Shown: positions 14,701 through 27,769, counted from the first letter of the stretch. The stretch is DNA of 64,000 bases from Fasciolopsis buskii (GCA_008360955.1 LUCM01010021.1:13144-77143), one strand, 5' to 3'. The notes: generated by a model from the sequence alone, not told the origin. Program-made: numbers and translations.

Positions 14701-14939
14701 ACCTTAAGGACAAAATTTCCTTCACCCAAATTGAACTCCTTGTTGAATCGTTGACAAGGATATTCCAATTTTATTCTTGTAGAATGGGATTAAGGATGCA
14801 GGCACCCTTTTTTAAGAATTCTTCTAGAAATGTCCGTTCTATAACTATATTGCGGGATAACACACTGATGCATCCCACAAGTAGGAGCATGATGACATCC
14901 CACAAGTCCTTTTTTGCACTGCTAGTCCAGATCTTCCTT
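8766..14939. other. Purine-rich unassigned DNA
   Basis: Six kilobases without a supportable gene. The plus strand is visibly rich in A and G, so the minus strand has many open frames of 60-117 codons (for example 13771-14124 and 8943-9275) made of hydrophobic and Ser/Pro residues. That composition and the absence of motifs mark them as by-products of base composition. An alternating TA stretch with short inverted flanks sits near 14190-14212. Confidence 0.4.
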
Positions 14940-15450
14940 CGCTCCCTCTAAATTTGTTCACACTCTCCATGTCTTGCGCTAATGTTCCGTCACCGCGGAA
15001 GTCCTCCACTACCGTTCCACGCCACGAAAATGGTTCTTTGCACGACTCCAAGAACTTTCGCCCTAATAATCACACTCCGGTTCTATCCGGGCTCATGGAA
15101 CAAGTTGTTAAAGAACAGTTGGCAAACGTCCTTACTACTCATCTTATCAACCCATCCGACACGGCTTCCTGATGGGCCGGCCTCACCTCACCTGTCAAGA
15201 TGACTTCTTGAATCCAAATACCCAGATTGACGATCCCCACCGATGGAAGCTAATAATATTTTCAGAGATCAAAGGCGTTTGATCGCGTTTCCCACTCCCG
15301 ACTCCAGGCAAAAATCTGTGACGTATGTAATAAGAAATCCATCCTTATCGTGGTTATCATTTTATCTTTATCATCGCTTTCGGGTTGCCGACAGTAGCGG
15401 TTGGTAAAGTAACTGGATGTTCTGCTCCTAATAAACCTGACAGGTTAACA
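14940..15450 (+). mobile_element. Decayed LINE reverse transcriptase fragment
   Basis: Plus-strand translation at 14954-15172 gives the transition into a non-LTR reverse transcriptase: a Pro-x-x-Lys-Ser-Ser segment, then NFRPNNHTPVLSGLMEQ where active copies have a conserved Arg-Pro-Ile-Ser-Leu-Thr block, then a Leu-rich helix ending in INPS. After frame changes, 15180-15440 carries traces of the Phe-Ser-Lys-Ala-Phe-Asp catalytic block and the strand after it. Stops and frameshifts are frequent. The remainder of the element is not visible on either side. Clade is CR1-like by residue style. Confidence 0.6.
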
Positions 15451-15491
15451 CTGGACTAGACAAGGCCTACGAACATGGCTTAGAATTCTAG

Positions 15492-15569
15492 TTCTTGACC
15501 GAGTCGTCTCGGTCAAGAATCTCGGTATTCATCTCGGAACCTTGGTATTGGAATCTCGGTATTCATCTC
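15492..15569. repeat. Hairpin followed by an 18-bp direct repeat
   Basis: TTCTTGACCGAG (15492-15503) and its exact reverse complement CTCGGTCAAGAA (15508-15519) form a 12-bp stem with a 4-base loop. The right arm runs straight into AATCTCGGTATTCATCTC (15518-15535), repeated exactly at 15552-15569. It has no obvious coding role. Confidence 0.8.
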
Positions 15570-18500
15570 CACCTTTCGTTGCTCCACTTTCGCCCACGTC
15601 CGCGCTAATACATAATATAATCTCCCCTCCTCCCTGCGGTGGATTTACCTCATTGGAATAGGTGGCTAACCATTGAGTCGTTCCCAATGTGGGATGAACA
15701 AAATATCAACCCGCTAACTGATGGATCATTGTCCTCATCACATTCAATGATTCTAAGTACCTTCAGCTTGTTTACTGCATCTCATGCCATCTCATCCGCT
15801 TCACTGGCTTGGCGGCTCTGAATAAGCCGTTTCTGTTAATTGCAAACCTGCAACTACCCCTAAAACAGGTACTGCAGCTCAGGTCTGGTCAACAAATTTT
15901 GAGCATCAGAAGCAATACTTTGCAGGTCTACTGTCTGGGGTTCAATAACCACCATAACTCCAAGCTGGCATCCAAGCCAGACGACTTCTCTCTCTTGTGT
16001 TTCAAAACCCACACCCAGGCTGTACACGCTGTTACCGGTTCCTTCCGTTGTCATTGCACCTCTATCACAGTAGCAGTGTGTGCAATTGATGCAACACGCT
16101 GAAATGAATTTGACACAAGGTCATCGTGGATGTGAACGATGATTCCTCACATCCATGAATAGTACAACAAAGTTGAGGCAAAATGACCCGCTTAACACAT
16201 AATTGTCTTCAACCCATAAATAGATGCGAAATTCGTTGGAATATTTAATAAAACAAGCAGTTTTTGGATTGGTTATTATTTGGGACGGCAAAATAAGGTA
16301 AACCCTATGACCTCTCGGAAAACGTCTGCGAAATTTTATTCTTTGGAAGGATTTCACTTTTCTTGTTCAGACGCGTTTGCCTAGGCTTCCAAAGTCACCC
16401 ATGTCTAACCGGCCATATTGCGGCCTGCAAACATACGATAAGAGAAATATGCAGTTGACTTTGCGGAATATGGTGGTGCTTCTCTGCACCTAGCGCGCAT
16501 AAAAGGCACCATGTATATTTACACATATATGTATATATAGAGTGATTTAATATGAAAGGGGGGATATTGAAGAAAAAATTTGAGATATATAGGTATGGTG
16601 ACAATGTTGCTGACAGGCATAATACTGAGAGAAGGGAGATGGCGGAGGATGCAAACAAGGCGGGGTTTAGTGTTGAACATGAGACTATATGGACACACAC
16701 GAGGGGAACATTTGATAAAATATTAAGGTATGAGTCTACATTTAACGCCGGCGATTTTACCAAAATCCTAGGCCTCAGTAAAATGATGCGTGAATGTTTA
16801 TGCAAGAGTCTACCGGTAGGATCGATTGTCATATCATTTGAATCTTATCTATCCAATTTTTGAAAGCCCAAGCCTTACAAGGGAAAGGCTTTGTGGCAAC
16901 CTATTCTACGAAGAAGAATATTTCCTACCGAGAAGATTCATTGTTGCTGCAATCTTGGGATGCGGGAAAGGGATAAAGCATCCCTTGCTTTGACAGCATG
17001 GTTAGAGTTAGTTCTCAATAGAGAAGGCAGAATTGCAAACTGAGAGATCTTTTATCTACATAAAAATGACAGGTTAATTATCTCTCGGCGCGTCAAAAAT
17101 GGTCCAAGATTGAAAGATTGGCAACGCTGCATGCAGTTCATAGATGGGTCTAGCGAACGTTTAGTAAATTTTCTGTAAATGTTTTCAACCACGTATCGGC
17201 CGCTATATCGCACGGTACAAAATACGATAGATCCATGTTCCTAGGTTGGTCTTTTATTGTGATCCTAGGTTTACAAGATCCCTCTTGAATCTACTTAATC
17301 TTCTGGATTTTAAATCTTGTTGACTTTCATCAACACGTTTAGGAAGTCAGCCGTGCAACTGCTGCATGATTTTCATCGATTAAAACGACTCTTGCCAGTG
17401 TTGATTGGGGTGTGGCCTAAAAGTTGGTACAGATTCTGTTTTAACCATGAGAAAACCAGAGAATATTTGTTGGGTATTTATTTTAAAAAATCTGTCATAA
17501 ATATTTTTTGAATTGTAACGACTGCAGTTATCTTTCGTTGTGAACGAAAAGTACCAACGCTAAGGCAGAGAATGGATAGCCTAGACAAATCTATTGGGAC
17601 ATCCACACCACCAAAGCCGTCGACAGATGCGAATGTCTCAACGCCTGTCTGGTAGAAAGACAAATGGAAGGCATCTAGAACACACTGGTCTGAAGTAGAG
17701 TTAGATGGTAAAAGTCGCTTTCTCACGGAAGTAGAAAAATTTGCATGCATTAGATCAGGGTTATAACTGCGAGCGACCATTTTTGCCATGGATGTGTTAA
17801 GCGAGCTGTCTTTAGAGGAATAACCTTCAGTTGTTTTTGGTAAAGCCCAAGCCTTTTCGGCGGAGCACAGTGTTTTAAGTTATTTTTCTCCTTTATCAGG
17901 CTCGGAAGGAGGCCCTATTGCGGCCAGGCCAGTTTGTCGGCAGGAGCCCGAAATAATTCCGTGTTCCTTGATGCCTAGTTTGCAGAATAGAACGCCTCTT
18001 TTTAAGACGGTCTGCAGCACTCAATGTTTTTGTCTTGTGCCGCTCTGGGTCGAAAGGGTAAATCTGGATGGTAATTATTGTTACCATAAGTGTAAAACAG
18101 TCACTGAGGAATCCAGTGAGAGGAGAAAATGGTCCAAATCTTGGAAGATTATAAGAGCAAGGAGGCAACTTAAAAGAACCTTCTGCTTTGATTTGCCCAA
18201 AGATGGTGTGGAAGCTTCGCAAGATGGAAGCAGAAAGTGGCAGTAAACTTGAAAAGATCACATCTGGCTCACTTATCTTCTGATGGTGTGTCCATGTGGA
18301 TCAGATATGTCGTAAAAGTAGGGCATAATATATTGTTGTCTCTAGTCGGAAGCATGATGTACTGGATTCAACCGCCCACCGTTATTAGAAAGAAGTGCTA
18401 CAAGGCAGCTGGGAGTGGGGAAGGGTAACCAACATATTTTAGGAGCATTGAAACCGGCTGATGGCTTGGGCCATCAATATCGACAGCACATTTCAATGCG

Positions 18501-20500
18501 TCCGTTTTGGGCCGAGAGTAGGGTTGGTTGGTAAGAGTGAGAAAAATATAACTTAACGGATGGTGCTGACGACCAGCTGCTACGGTAGCCCAAGAGAAAT
18601 TCTGCAGTTTATAAAAATATGGTGAATTTGCACAGAGGCTGGAAAGGCGTTCGCTTTGTAGACAAGGCCGCCTCCCATGCGTTGATTGCGAGTCTCTTCT
18701 GGCAGCATGGTAACCAATAGAGTGATATTATTGCATGAAGCATCATCAGACGGCCATGTTCCCGTAATGAAGATGCAGCTATAGTTGCTAACCTAAGACA
18801 ATGGTCGTAGAGAATCTACTGTATTTAAAAAGGATAAGGCGTTGAACATTGATAAAGAGAAAGGATGAATACCATGGGCAGCAGAATGAGATAACTAAAT
18901 GGGTGGTCGTACCGCGGTCCGGCAAATACTGAGTTGACGAAAGAGTATTTGTCAAAGAGGGAAGTGTAGGGACAGTGGTCGGCGATGACGATGCGATGGG
19001 TGCAAGAACACCTATTAGATTGGTGCAGTTTAACTAGGAAGGGCAAGAGAATGAAGCGGTAGGAATAACACTATTACGCCGTACTTTGATAACTTGAAGA
19101 TTTGGTGGGGAAGGTGGCCGGGGCAGCCAGGAAGCAGTTTGGAAGATAGGTGATTCCGAGCAATTCTTAGCTGAGGATATTTGGACACTGGCTATCTTGG
19201 GCTAAACTGGGTGTCTATTCATTGGCAATTCCGATAATTGCTTTTTTGCAAGAATGGACACAATTGGAAGAAAACAATATTAGTAAAATATTTGCACCTC
19301 AGTATGGGTGGATAAAAGCTAGTGAAAATGCAGCGTAATTTGGGAAGGGTAAACCATGGATTAATATACCCAGTAAATACGATGAAAACATCAATGTCGT
19401 TACAAAACGGTGTTCTGTTAGTACATTTTTCCATCTGAGACTTTCAGCAGAAGCCGACAGATATGCAAGTTGCATATGCGCGGAAGAGATTTTAGAAAAT
19501 GATTAAATTCCAGGGTGTGCTTTGGAAGCAAGCTAACCAAAGGATCAGCAATTGAGGATGAAACTCATGGAGTCCGATTGCGTTCTAGTAAAAGCTGGCA
19601 TTGTTTTGGATTACAAAGCAGAAGTTTAGAATGGTTTGATTAACAGTTTTCACGGTGACTTTTAGTTTACGTTGCTCATTGGGGTCCATATGGACTTGCG
19701 CCATATGGATAGTTTACAGGAGCGTTTGATACTCCATACGCATTTAGGATATGACAGTAATTAACATAAAGCCTCTAAGTGCATGAAACTGTTTTCTAAC
19801 AAATTCTGCAATAAGTTATGGTGGCGCATAGAACCATCCCGCAGCAGAGGAAGGGAGTTTTCTTTAGCGATGGCTGTGAAGAATATATGTGATATTTTCG
19901 AGGACGGTGGGTTTAACCGGTCGCTGGTTGTTAGGGCTGTACATAGATTAGTTGGTTTTCGTGGACTACAAAGATTTTATACTGAGAAGTTTGGTTTTTT
20001 CATGCTTTGGAGCTGTACATGTGAAAAGTAGTCAGCGGAGCCCAGATAATACCCGCGCAGCGAGTCGGATTTTTCACTGCTAGTTAGTTGGAAGTGGAGG
20101 TATTCCGCCGGTTTGAACCTCATTTAAGCCAGCTTCTCGCAAAGGCTATCTTACGGAGTTGCTCTAACTCAACAAAATGTAGCCGCCTAATGCTGACTTG
20201 AACTTGCGGCAGCCGTCCTTTTTACCACGGTTGTCTGTAGCAAATTTCAAAGTTTGATCGACCTCCGGGGAGAGCGATGGACAATCCGGCAAACTCCCTC
20301 TTTTTAGTATAAAAGTAAGCTACTTGGTCTGGTTACGGTAACTGGATTGGAAATCAGCCGGCAACGGTGGTTTGAGTTTTTCGCGGATGATGCGCCAAAT
20401 GAAAATGGTACCTCCTCAAGCACGACGGTACGCCTCGTGAAACAGCTCGATCAGTTGTAACCTACCCCAATAGCTTAGCACCGGCAATCATTGAGCAAGG
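15570..20500. other. Unassigned diverged DNA
   Basis: No element domain or exon could be recognised. Overlapping open frames on both strands at 16395-16863 (145 codons minus, 103 codons plus) are the longest, but neither has a motif and each could be the shadow of the other or chance. The flanking DNA from 17 to 20 kb is again rich in purines on the plus strand. Confidence 0.4.
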
Positions 20501-20503
20501 CCA

Positions 20504-21774
20504 GTGGCGAACCTCTATGTCCCTTTCAGCTTTGTAAACCCCACAGTTTTAGATGAAAATGCAACAACTACCTTAACGATTCTGTGCCCTGTATATTTGT
20601 GCATGATGAAAGGCGATCACGAAATAGTCAGTAATTATGAATTCCTTTGCGATTCATTTGACCGGATGAACCTGAAGGAAGGCCTAATACATGATACATT
20701 TGCATATGGCTTTGAAAAGCCCTTGGTCATTCAACAACGGGCCATTCTAACTTCCACTGAGGGTCGCTATGTGATAGCTCAGGCGCAGTCAGGGACCGGG
20801 AAAACTGCCACATTCAGTGTTGTAATGCTCCAACAAATCACCACATCTGATGCTCGTTGTCAAGCTCTAGTTCTGGCATCCACTCGTGAACCAGCCAAAC
20901 AAATACAAACAGTTGCTATGGTTCTAGGAGACTACATGGACATTACGTGTCACGCGTATGTCGACTGGGCCAAAGTTTCCGTTGACGTGGAGTGGTTACA
21001 GTTGCGACAACAAATAGCGGTTAGCACCCCGGGTCGCTTGTTAGATCTTATTCATCGGGACGACCTGCGTACTGATGCTATCCGAATTTTTGTCCGAGAC
21101 GGGGCAAAAGAAGTGCTTAGTCTGGGATTTAAGGATCAGATCAAAGAGATTTTTCGTTGTTTAAATCATGGTGTACTGGTAATTTTACTCTCGGCTACCA
21201 TCAAGATGAAGCCCTTGAATTGGCTAAACACTTCATGGGCGATCCCATCCGGATTTTAGTCAAACAAGAAGAACTCACACTGGAAGGAATTCGTCAGTTT
21301 TACGTCAATGTAGAACAAGGAGAATGGAAGCTAGAGACATTGTATGACCTGTACCAAGCAATGGCGATCACGCAGGCGGTGATATTTTGTAACACTCGTC
21401 GGAGAGTGGAATGGCTAACCAACGAGCTAACCGAACGGGATTTTATCGTTTCTGCTATGCATGGTGATATGGAACAGGCTGAGTGAGATGACACCATGAC
21501 CGCTTTTCGTAGCGGGCTGAGTCGCGTACTGATCAGCACCGATTTATTGGCGCGCACAATCGATGTAAAACAAATCTCCATGGTGATCATTTTTGATTTG
21601 CCTGCAACGCTGGAAAACTACGTTCACAGAATCGGTCGCGGTGGCCGCTTTGGACGCAAAGGCGTTGCGATATACATCTTCACCTTGGCCGATCGACGAA
21701 CTTCGAAAGAACTGGAGACCTTGCACAGCACAAAAATATCCGAACTGCCTGTGGATGTTGCGGATTTGTTCTAA
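20504..21774 (+). pseudogene. Processed pseudogene of eIF4A, DEAD-box RNA helicase
   Basis: Functional eIF4A is the ATP-dependent RNA helicase that unwinds mRNA leaders for ribosome loading in the cytoplasm. Homology starts near residue 38 of the first open frame (about 20615) and runs without introns to the family's normal C-terminus at a TAA (21772-21774), so the copy is near full length (family about 400 residues). Retained motifs: AQSGTGKT (motif I, residues 94-101), TPGR (175-178), SAT (230-232), VIFCNTRR and [13 protein letters not shown]. Lesions: a frameshift near 21200-21215; a TGA at 21484-21486 where an Arg codon is expected; the DEAD box reads DGAK (21098-21109); PTRELA reads STREPA; the RG[IL]D box reads RTID; the Gly-Gly motif after the CHA block is lost. 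Lack of introns suggests a retrocopy. The 37 residues upstream have no family match. Confidence 0.9.
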
Positions 21775-23418
21775 TTTTACTGTCTTCTCAAGTTTTGCAC
21801 GCGACTGTGTGTCACCAGTATGAGTTAACTCGAAATCCTATCTGCAATCGATTTCGTTCTCTCTCTCTCTCGCTTTGTGTCCATAATTCTGCTTCTCCGG
21901 GGATCCCGTCAATTGGTTCGGTCCGTTCTGTGTATTCGACCATCTTCGCTTCACGCACGCATGCACGGACGCACGATCGTCTTCGTCTTCTCTTCTGCTT
22001 TTGGAACAGTATAACAAAAATGGTAAACAAGATATCCGTTTTTTCTGCTGCGGTATTTTCTACCTGTTTGTTTTGTCTCCATGTCTAATGTGGTTTTTCA
22101 TCTCCACTGTCTAGTTGGCTGCCTAACGCTTGCATTAATCCGAAATTCGGAAATGTATAATAATATTGGTCAACTATCTCGGGGCTCGAGATGTTTCTCC
22201 GGTCCACTTCATTCGGCGTGATTTGTGCGGCTATTTCAATAAAGATCAATCTCACCACGTTGTCACTTGTAGATATTAATAATATTATCATCGTCGCTTA
22301 CGCAACCCATCCTCTTGAACGTTTTCATCGAACTTGTCCGGCGCATTTAGATCTTGGTTCCCTGTTTTCGTCTTCGTGCAGCAATAAACTTTCTAAGCCT
22401 GAGCTTGCATTCACGTTGCACGATTGATGTGGGCTTAATATGTGCTGTTTAATATCCCTGCTGGTTCCTTTTCGATTCCTCCCGTCCCCTTCTTCGGCTT
22501 TGTTTTTGCGACCCAATTTTGGACTATGCACCTTATCCGAAATACTACTGTGGTCCTAATACACTGAATTCGTCTATCGTCGCCTGGACCTCAGCCGTAA
22601 TTTTCCGACTGCCACTGTCTATTTTCCAATCGGGGTTTTATTGCCGGTCTACAGTTCTCGTAGTCTTTTCTGACCATTGATACTCTGTCTCCTGCTACTT
22701 TTATTTGCCATCTTTCCAAACTCGACTACCGTCCATCCTTTCAAACATTTATCTCCACACAATCTACCTTTTCAAATCCCCGCGTTCTGCATTTGCAGAA
22801 TAGGAGACGTTACATTTTGCAAACGACAATCGCATCAGTTACGTGGCTGTGATTTTTCTGTTCCAGACTCTAACCTCGGTGAATCCATCGAGCTATCGGG
22901 AAGTCTGTACTCTTTCTTATCTTGCCATCTTTCATTTTGCTGCTGCGCGTTGTCTACCATCTGAAAGAATGGTTCTGTTTCCCTGTTTTTCTTCTAACCT
23001 TGTGCCGTCAGTTGCCGTCCTTTAGAAACAAATACTTATCAGCTGCGTGTTGCTCCTTATTTTCTTAGGCCATCCTGCCGAAACCGCGTTGGTTCTGTTC
23101 TCGCTCTGCCCATGCTCGTCTAATTGCGCAGTATGTACTGAATCGCGACTCCGTGTATACTTGCGGACCTGTGTATATGTGTGCATGGATGCACTTACCT
23201 ATAGCCTGCGGACGTGCAAGTGTTTGACGTCTATACATCCCTCGGATCAGCAGATGGGCTAATTTGGAATCCTTAGGTGTGTGCGTTTCAGTGGGTTGTT
23301 CATATTAACTTTTCACTCTGTCCACTTTCCTTTTTAACTGAAAGCTACATACATGTCTGCTCATTGGAATCCAAAATAACGAATGCCGTCACTGTAAATC
23401 CCAAACATCCGGTAAGAC
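21775..23418. other. Pyrimidine-rich trailer after the eIF4A pseudogene
   Basis: No gene is visible. The plus strand is strongly rich in C and T, including a CTCTCTCTCTCTCTCGC run near 21860, which generates many spurious open frames. It ends at a run of ten A (23419-23428). It may be the retrocopied 3' untranslated region, but no polyadenylation hexamer sits at the usual distance before the A run, so this stays a guess. Confidence 0.35.
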
Positions 23419-23430
23419 AAAAAAAAAATT

Positions 23431-26000
23431 TGATTTGATTACCCACCCTCCAGCCTTGGGCTTACGTGGGTAGTGTACAGTAGCTTGAAGGCAACTCACG
23501 AGAGGCGACTGAAAGAGCATCGGATGACACTCAGAATGTCCCTTATGGAGGCCCAGATTTTGTCACTGTTGGCATCGGTCTAAAACAAAGAAGAAACCCT
23601 AACCCACGGGCATTCGTCATCGGCTTTTCCTCATCAGATTACCTTGAAAGGGGTTGCTGTACGTGTCGCTTCTTTCGAGGGGCCGCAGCTCACCCGCGAC
23701 CATTGTTTTTCCGACTGGCTGTCCAGGGCGTCCACGTCCTCTTGGAATTTTTTCCGGCCGTCCGATTCTTTGCTTATCCACCGGAGATTTTTATCTGTGT
23801 GGATCAAGCAGGGAGATTACACACCCTGTGGAAATTGTCTCCGAACCTCAAGAATAGCAGTTTTCCCAGGACATATCTCTGTGACGCACCAGTGCTCACC
23901 TCGTGCCGGGTAGAATAATAATAGGAAACCCTCAGGGTTAATAATCATCGTCAAAGAATGCCCCCAACCCTTGGAATGGTCCAAATGAAAATCCGAAAGA
24001 TCTGAACTTTGTGGAAAATCTGTGATGCTTAAAGTTATCGAACTTCTTACGGAAGTCGACATAGGTAACATCCATCAGAAGATCGCCTGCCGTATCTTGG
24101 GAACAACGCACACACTCCGAAAGGACATTCGACAGGCAGGAACGCTCCTTCCGTGAGCCATGTTGCTGAGAGATAAGTAGCTGATGATTCCACAGCTCAT
24201 TGCAATTTGGTGGAACCCAACCGCTCTATGAGTTTTCTTGCTAACACAAGCAAGGATTCTGGAGTGGCAATTGGCTGCCTGAGATTTGCTGCCATCCTTA
24301 GACAGCGGCACCATCATGGTTTCCTTTCAATCCTTGGGTGCCATTTCTTGCTTCAAGGATTGGTTAAACAGTCTCGCTTGCACTGTTGCGACTCGCTGGG
24401 CTAGTTCTTTTAGTACCTTTGGACGGGTTCCACCCTGGCCGGATGGCGTAAGCGGCGCAAATGAAAGAAGGATACTTATGAATTCCCCTTCAGAAAAGTG
24501 ACGTTTAACCCTTGCTGATGCATTAGCCGTTGTCGAAGGCGGTGCAGGCAAAAGCTCAGGGGCACAAACGGAGGCTTAGTGTTTTAACAGAGATGAAACG
24601 TCTTCGTGATCCATTTCAGCTAAGGATCCGCATTATACAGGCATGGGGACTCACGGGCGCTACCTCTTCATCCGCCCCAAATACGTGTAGGGGCTTTTCG
24701 GAATGGCTCCGGACTCTTGACCAAAAGTTATTCATACGGTTTTATTTATGTAAGTTTTAGATAGGCACAAAGGTTTTGAACCTCCGTACACCTGTCGTAA
24801 CCGTGGCCTGTCAGACAAGGTAGCTGGGACGCGATTGTCTTGTCAGCTAGTTATCAAACCGAGGACAGCTTCGCTTTTAGTTGCGCAGCTTGTTTAGAAA
24901 CTGTAAGAAGTAACCTATCTCATTAAAGTTCTTCTTGAAAAGGGCCCAGATGTGTTCCACGGTTTCACCATCCGCAACTCAAGAGATTTCAAGGTCCGTC
25001 ACCACCATCAGTGCCCCAGCTGGAGCTGTGGTTACCTGCTTCCACTGTATTGATAACGTAGCGTGGTCACCAGTGCCCAGCGATGGTAGAATGTCTAAGG
25101 TAGACATTTCAGAGGCTCTTGGTGAGCATTTTGTGTCTGGACTAGACCCCCCGTTCTCCGTGCCTCCGAGCGGGGTTGCATGGTTGCTGGTGCAGTGCGA
25201 GCCCACACTATATCCTGGCGGCCCGCGAGAGCATCTATCTGCTGTTGACGCATGAAAGCTTGGTCCCTAGTCAGCGTATGAAGATTGGAAGCTCCTGCTG
25301 CCAGGCTTTGGCCATGAATCACTCACTGAACCTTAAATGTGGGCATTACCTGATGGAGCAGCTGAAGGCGGACGACGAACCACTTCAACCACTGCACACC
25401 CGTTTTTGGACATCGCCAAATTCTTTCCATGAGCACATGTATTCAGTAGAACTGCATGGATTCATTTGCGAACATATAGTGCCACTCCTCCTTGCCTCGG
25501 CTGCTTGGTGTTTGTAGGAAGTAAGTAACATCCGGTTAGATGCACTTCCGGGTCCTAAACGTCTTGGGAAAGCCCCGCATCTGATAACGCTTCAGTGACG
25601 GGCATTCGTGCCGCGACTAGAGCCTACGGTTCATTTGTTCCAAGCCACCACGGACAATGAACAACAGAATTTTGTCACCCGCCTGTTAGCTCAGCACAAT
25701 GGTGGAGGGCGGCCCTCTTGATATACGAGCAGCGTCCTGCTCAGCCGGAGTTTTCTATCCATTGCACAAAAAGCCAGCAAACAATACTTTTCCGTGCTTT
25801 TCGGGGCTCTGCCAAAAGTCTGTCAAGGCTATGTCTGGCTTCGTCCTGTCCTCCAGAGCTAGGCTCCGAAGAGGCCGGACAGATTCACTTTTTAGCACAT
25901 GCAACTGCCTTTCTATGTTTCGTGCCTGCGTAACTGACTCTAGTTCCACCAACAGATATCGAGATGGTCCTAATTTGCACACTTTGCCCAAAAGAAAAGC
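23431..26000 (-). mobile_element. Decayed minus-strand CR1-like LINE
   Basis: Read on the minus strand from about 26.0 kb downwards, collinear traces of a LINE pol protein appear. Near 25.8-25.9 kb is an endonuclease start (KPDIALTDFW). Near 25.07 kb is its end (LGTGDHATLSI). Then comes the linker, and at 24.55-24.35 kb the pre-catalytic helix (LKELAQRVATVQARLFNQSL). At 24.32-24.08 kb is the reverse transcriptase start (MMVPLSKDGSKSQAAN) and near 23.5 kb the thumb (SFSRLS then VAFKLLYTTHVSPRLE). Many stops and frame changes separate them. It stops abruptly next to the ten-A run at 23419-23428. The clade call is tentative; the orientation and identity as a LINE are well supported by the order of blocks. 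Confidence 0.65.
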
Positions 26001-27769
26001 CGAATTCTTGAAAGTGGAGTAGCCAACCGTCTCCTAACCGCTAGAGAATAACTATCTCAAAATGTCTCGCAAATCACTTCACCCGAAGGACTAGTGGCGG
26101 AAGACAGGCAGCTGATTTATGTGAGCCTAATTATGATCTAGTGGGAAGAGGTTATCGTTTCACTCCGCGGTGTTCTTCTGGAATTAGGTTCTCTTGATAC
26201 TTCAAAACCTTGAGGGGCAGACAGCAAGCATCAACCCAGTCAAAGGCCGCTGGGCCAGACGCCAGGTTGTTGTTTCTGTCTGTCTTATATCCCCCAATCC
26301 CTAGCGTCCGATCTGGCTGAATTTTGCTCCGGTGAGTTCGTCTCCCAACCAACTCCGTTCTCACGTTTCAGAGAGCGAGTCTCGTGGATTTTTCTCCCTT
26401 CTTGACACAGCCAAGAGTTTTGCCGGCTTATTCTCCCGCGACGACTCCCTAGTGCGATTGTACCGCAGTATCCTCCCAGAGCCTAGAGACATACAAAATT
26501 GTAGACCACATTCTTCGGCAAAAAAGCAACAGACCCAGCATAAACGCATTTCTTGGAAGTTTGCCTTGTGTAAACTTCATAATTATTCTCGCCAAAGCAG
26601 AGAAAATTTGGTGGTGAAATTTTATGCATCTTCCGTATTCGACGCCATCCTGCAATTCTTTCGCACAGCTTAGTGCTCCTCCAATGTCTGTATCTTAAGC
26701 GCAATACAAGCAATTAGGGGGAAATATGTTTCAACTTTCATGCAAAAATGAAAAAAGGAGGGAAATGAGAAAAATGAACATAGGCAGGGATGCACTTAGG
26801 CCAAAAGGACACTAATATAGGATTCACTAAAATGTTGCAAAAAGGTATGAATTTTAGGACAGTGAAAATTCTCCCCCGTTGGTAAGCTTATCAAAGCAGG
26901 CTCCGTCCGAAAAGGGAAACAGCTGTGGCCCTTTCACCTTTAGAACTAATAGTGGAATTGCAAACAGTACTTAAAAAACGAAACCGCGCGGCCATAAACA
27001 AGGTCAGTTTACTTCAGTCAAGTTGGGGAGACAGTAGAGCGGAATACTTGAATAGGAATAATGCCAACAGAGTAAAGTAAAAAACGGTGCTGGCGCTAGA
27101 AAACGTTCAGCATGATTGAGGTGATAGCAACAGGAAAAGAACTGGGGGCAGCCAGAAAATCGTGGCAGCACAGCAGCCGGCCTATGCCCGTTAGATACAT
27201 AACCGCTATCAAAAGTGGCATAAAATAGTGCAGCTTACCTAAGATGGGAGTAAACGATCACATATTACATATTGTTACACCAAATATTTGACTGATTTGG
27301 ATCAGGGAATGCACGGAACGCCATTTTGTTTGTCCTGGTCGTTGGCTTTTCCTTGTAGCAAATTCCTCAAACAGGCATGGTCTGCACTTCATAACCTGAA
27401 GATATGTTATGAATTTAATGGATCAAAGCTCCTCCTGATGCTGAATATTCGGGAAGTATCGTTAAGAACGCCAGTCGTCAAACAAAAGGTCCACTCTGCA
27501 AGGTCAACTGAGTGGTACAACGGCCTCTAAAGCAGATAACCGGGCATGCGGCTAAACTTCTCACGAATTTTTTCGGCTCTTCTTTCACTGACAAAAGTGA
27601 CCTTCAACAGCATGCAACTGTTTGTTCCTCCGAAGGCTATTGATACTTCCCTTCCCATTAGATTTCTTTGCATTTATCGGAATCTGATGCCTGCCACGCC
27701 ACTGTCAATATCACCGGAATTATTGCTGCTGCTGTTCCCGCGCGCCCTTCTGCGGATACTTTTCGAATC
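26001..27769. other. Unassigned diverged DNA
   Basis: Open frames on both strands at 26332-26713 reach 113 codons. The plus frame has a faint resemblance to a LINE linker (TAKSFAGLFSRD), which is not enough for a call. Nothing else is supportable. Confidence 0.35.

Noticed and set aside
16395..16863. 145-codon minus frame and 103-codon plus frame overlapping each other
   Set aside because: No motif, signal or neighbouring exon; opposed overlapping frames of this size occur by chance in 64 kb.
26332..26673. LINE linker resemblance in a 113-codon plus frame
   Set aside because: Only one short segment is similar and its orientation opposes the adjacent LINE; too weak to annotate.
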